Assembly (NCBI GenBank): GCA_045539925.1
Contig: JAZQGH010000091.1
Span: 1-12,026, forward strand
DNA: 12,026 nt
Source: SFWF01 sp045539925
Lineage (GTDB): Bacteria > Bacillota > Clostridia > Oscillospirales > Acutalibacteraceae
Direction: 5' to 3'
The position numbers were made by a program, and so were the translations under genes. Each line of letters begins with the position of its first letter. Positions within the stretch are counted from its first letter, which is position 1. Below, one piece after another: positions 11,976-12,026 of the stretch. The notes under the pieces are model-generated. The model saw nothing but the letters and a program-made list of their open reading frames with translations, ran no database searches and was not told the DNA's origin.

Positions 11976-12026
11976 ATGAATAAGGAATTATATACCTGTT
12001 GCTTTTTCGGTCATAGAAATATAAAC
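11976..12026 (+). CDS. Possible SLOG/YpsA-like (DUF1273-type) protein, N-terminus only
   Basis: An ATG at 11976 with GAGGTGA five bases upstream opens a frame that stays open to the window end, giving MNKELYTCCFFGHRNIN. The TCCFFGHR stretch is like the N-terminal strand and loop of SLOG/Rossmann-type proteins such as YpsA (usually CCFTGHR), which are thought to bind nucleotides or nucleotide-derived ligands. Only 17 residues are available, so the family call is tentative, though the start itself is well supported. It diverges from the RHH gene and shares the same type of ribosome binding site. Confidence 0.5.
   Translation, partial: MNKELYTCCFFGHRNIN

Overview
This window looks like a chromosomal segment from a low-to-moderate GC Gram-positive bacterium, most likely a gut- or rumen-type member of the Clostridia. 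The reasons are strong AGGAG-type ribosome binding sites, near-consensus sigma-A promoters (TTGACA-17-TATAAT), a clostridial DUF4093-type RNase M5-like gene, an Arc-type small regulator, and a long (about 377 residue) ribose-phosphate pyrophosphokinase. No taxon can be proven from the sequence alone.

Layout. (1) 1-270: the 5' end of an IS3-type transposase gene on the minus strand, then AT-rich sequence with a polypyrimidine/polypurine inverted repeat. (2) 230-410: tRNA-Ser(GGA) on the minus strand with its own promoter and a strong hairpin terminator. (3) 420-8095: a tightly packed minus-strand operon in the order alaS, HIT protein, adenine-type phosphoribosyltransferase, short comEC, holA, RNase M5-like gene, WYL regulator. 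It is driven by a near-perfect promoter at 8158-8186. Gaps are 60 nt or less and the last three junctions overlap. (4) 8096-8350: a divergent intergenic region with promoters facing both ways. (5) 8351-10283: a plus-strand two-gene unit for recycling of cell-wall MurNAc. It encodes an Xre-type DNA-binding domain fused to a BadF/BcrA-fold sugar kinase (MurK/NagK-like), overlapping murQ. (6) 10429-11562: prs on the plus strand, ending at a bidirectional terminator. (7) 11669-12026: a small ribbon-helix-helix regulator on the minus strand, diverging from a gene cut by the window edge whose first 17 residues resemble SLOG/YpsA-like proteins. A perfect 17-bp palindrome lies between them.

How the genes fit together. 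The large operon is housekeeping: tRNA charging, nucleotide salvage, DNA polymerase clamp loading, RNA processing and DNA uptake. The kinase-murQ pair should convert MurNAc to MurNAc-6-P and then to GlcNAc-6-P plus D-lactate. The fused Xre domain suggests the kinase also senses its sugar and controls its own operon. This fusion is the most unusual element here. The RHH/SLOG divergent pair with its operator-like palindrome is the second most interesting, but its target gene is truncated by the window edge.
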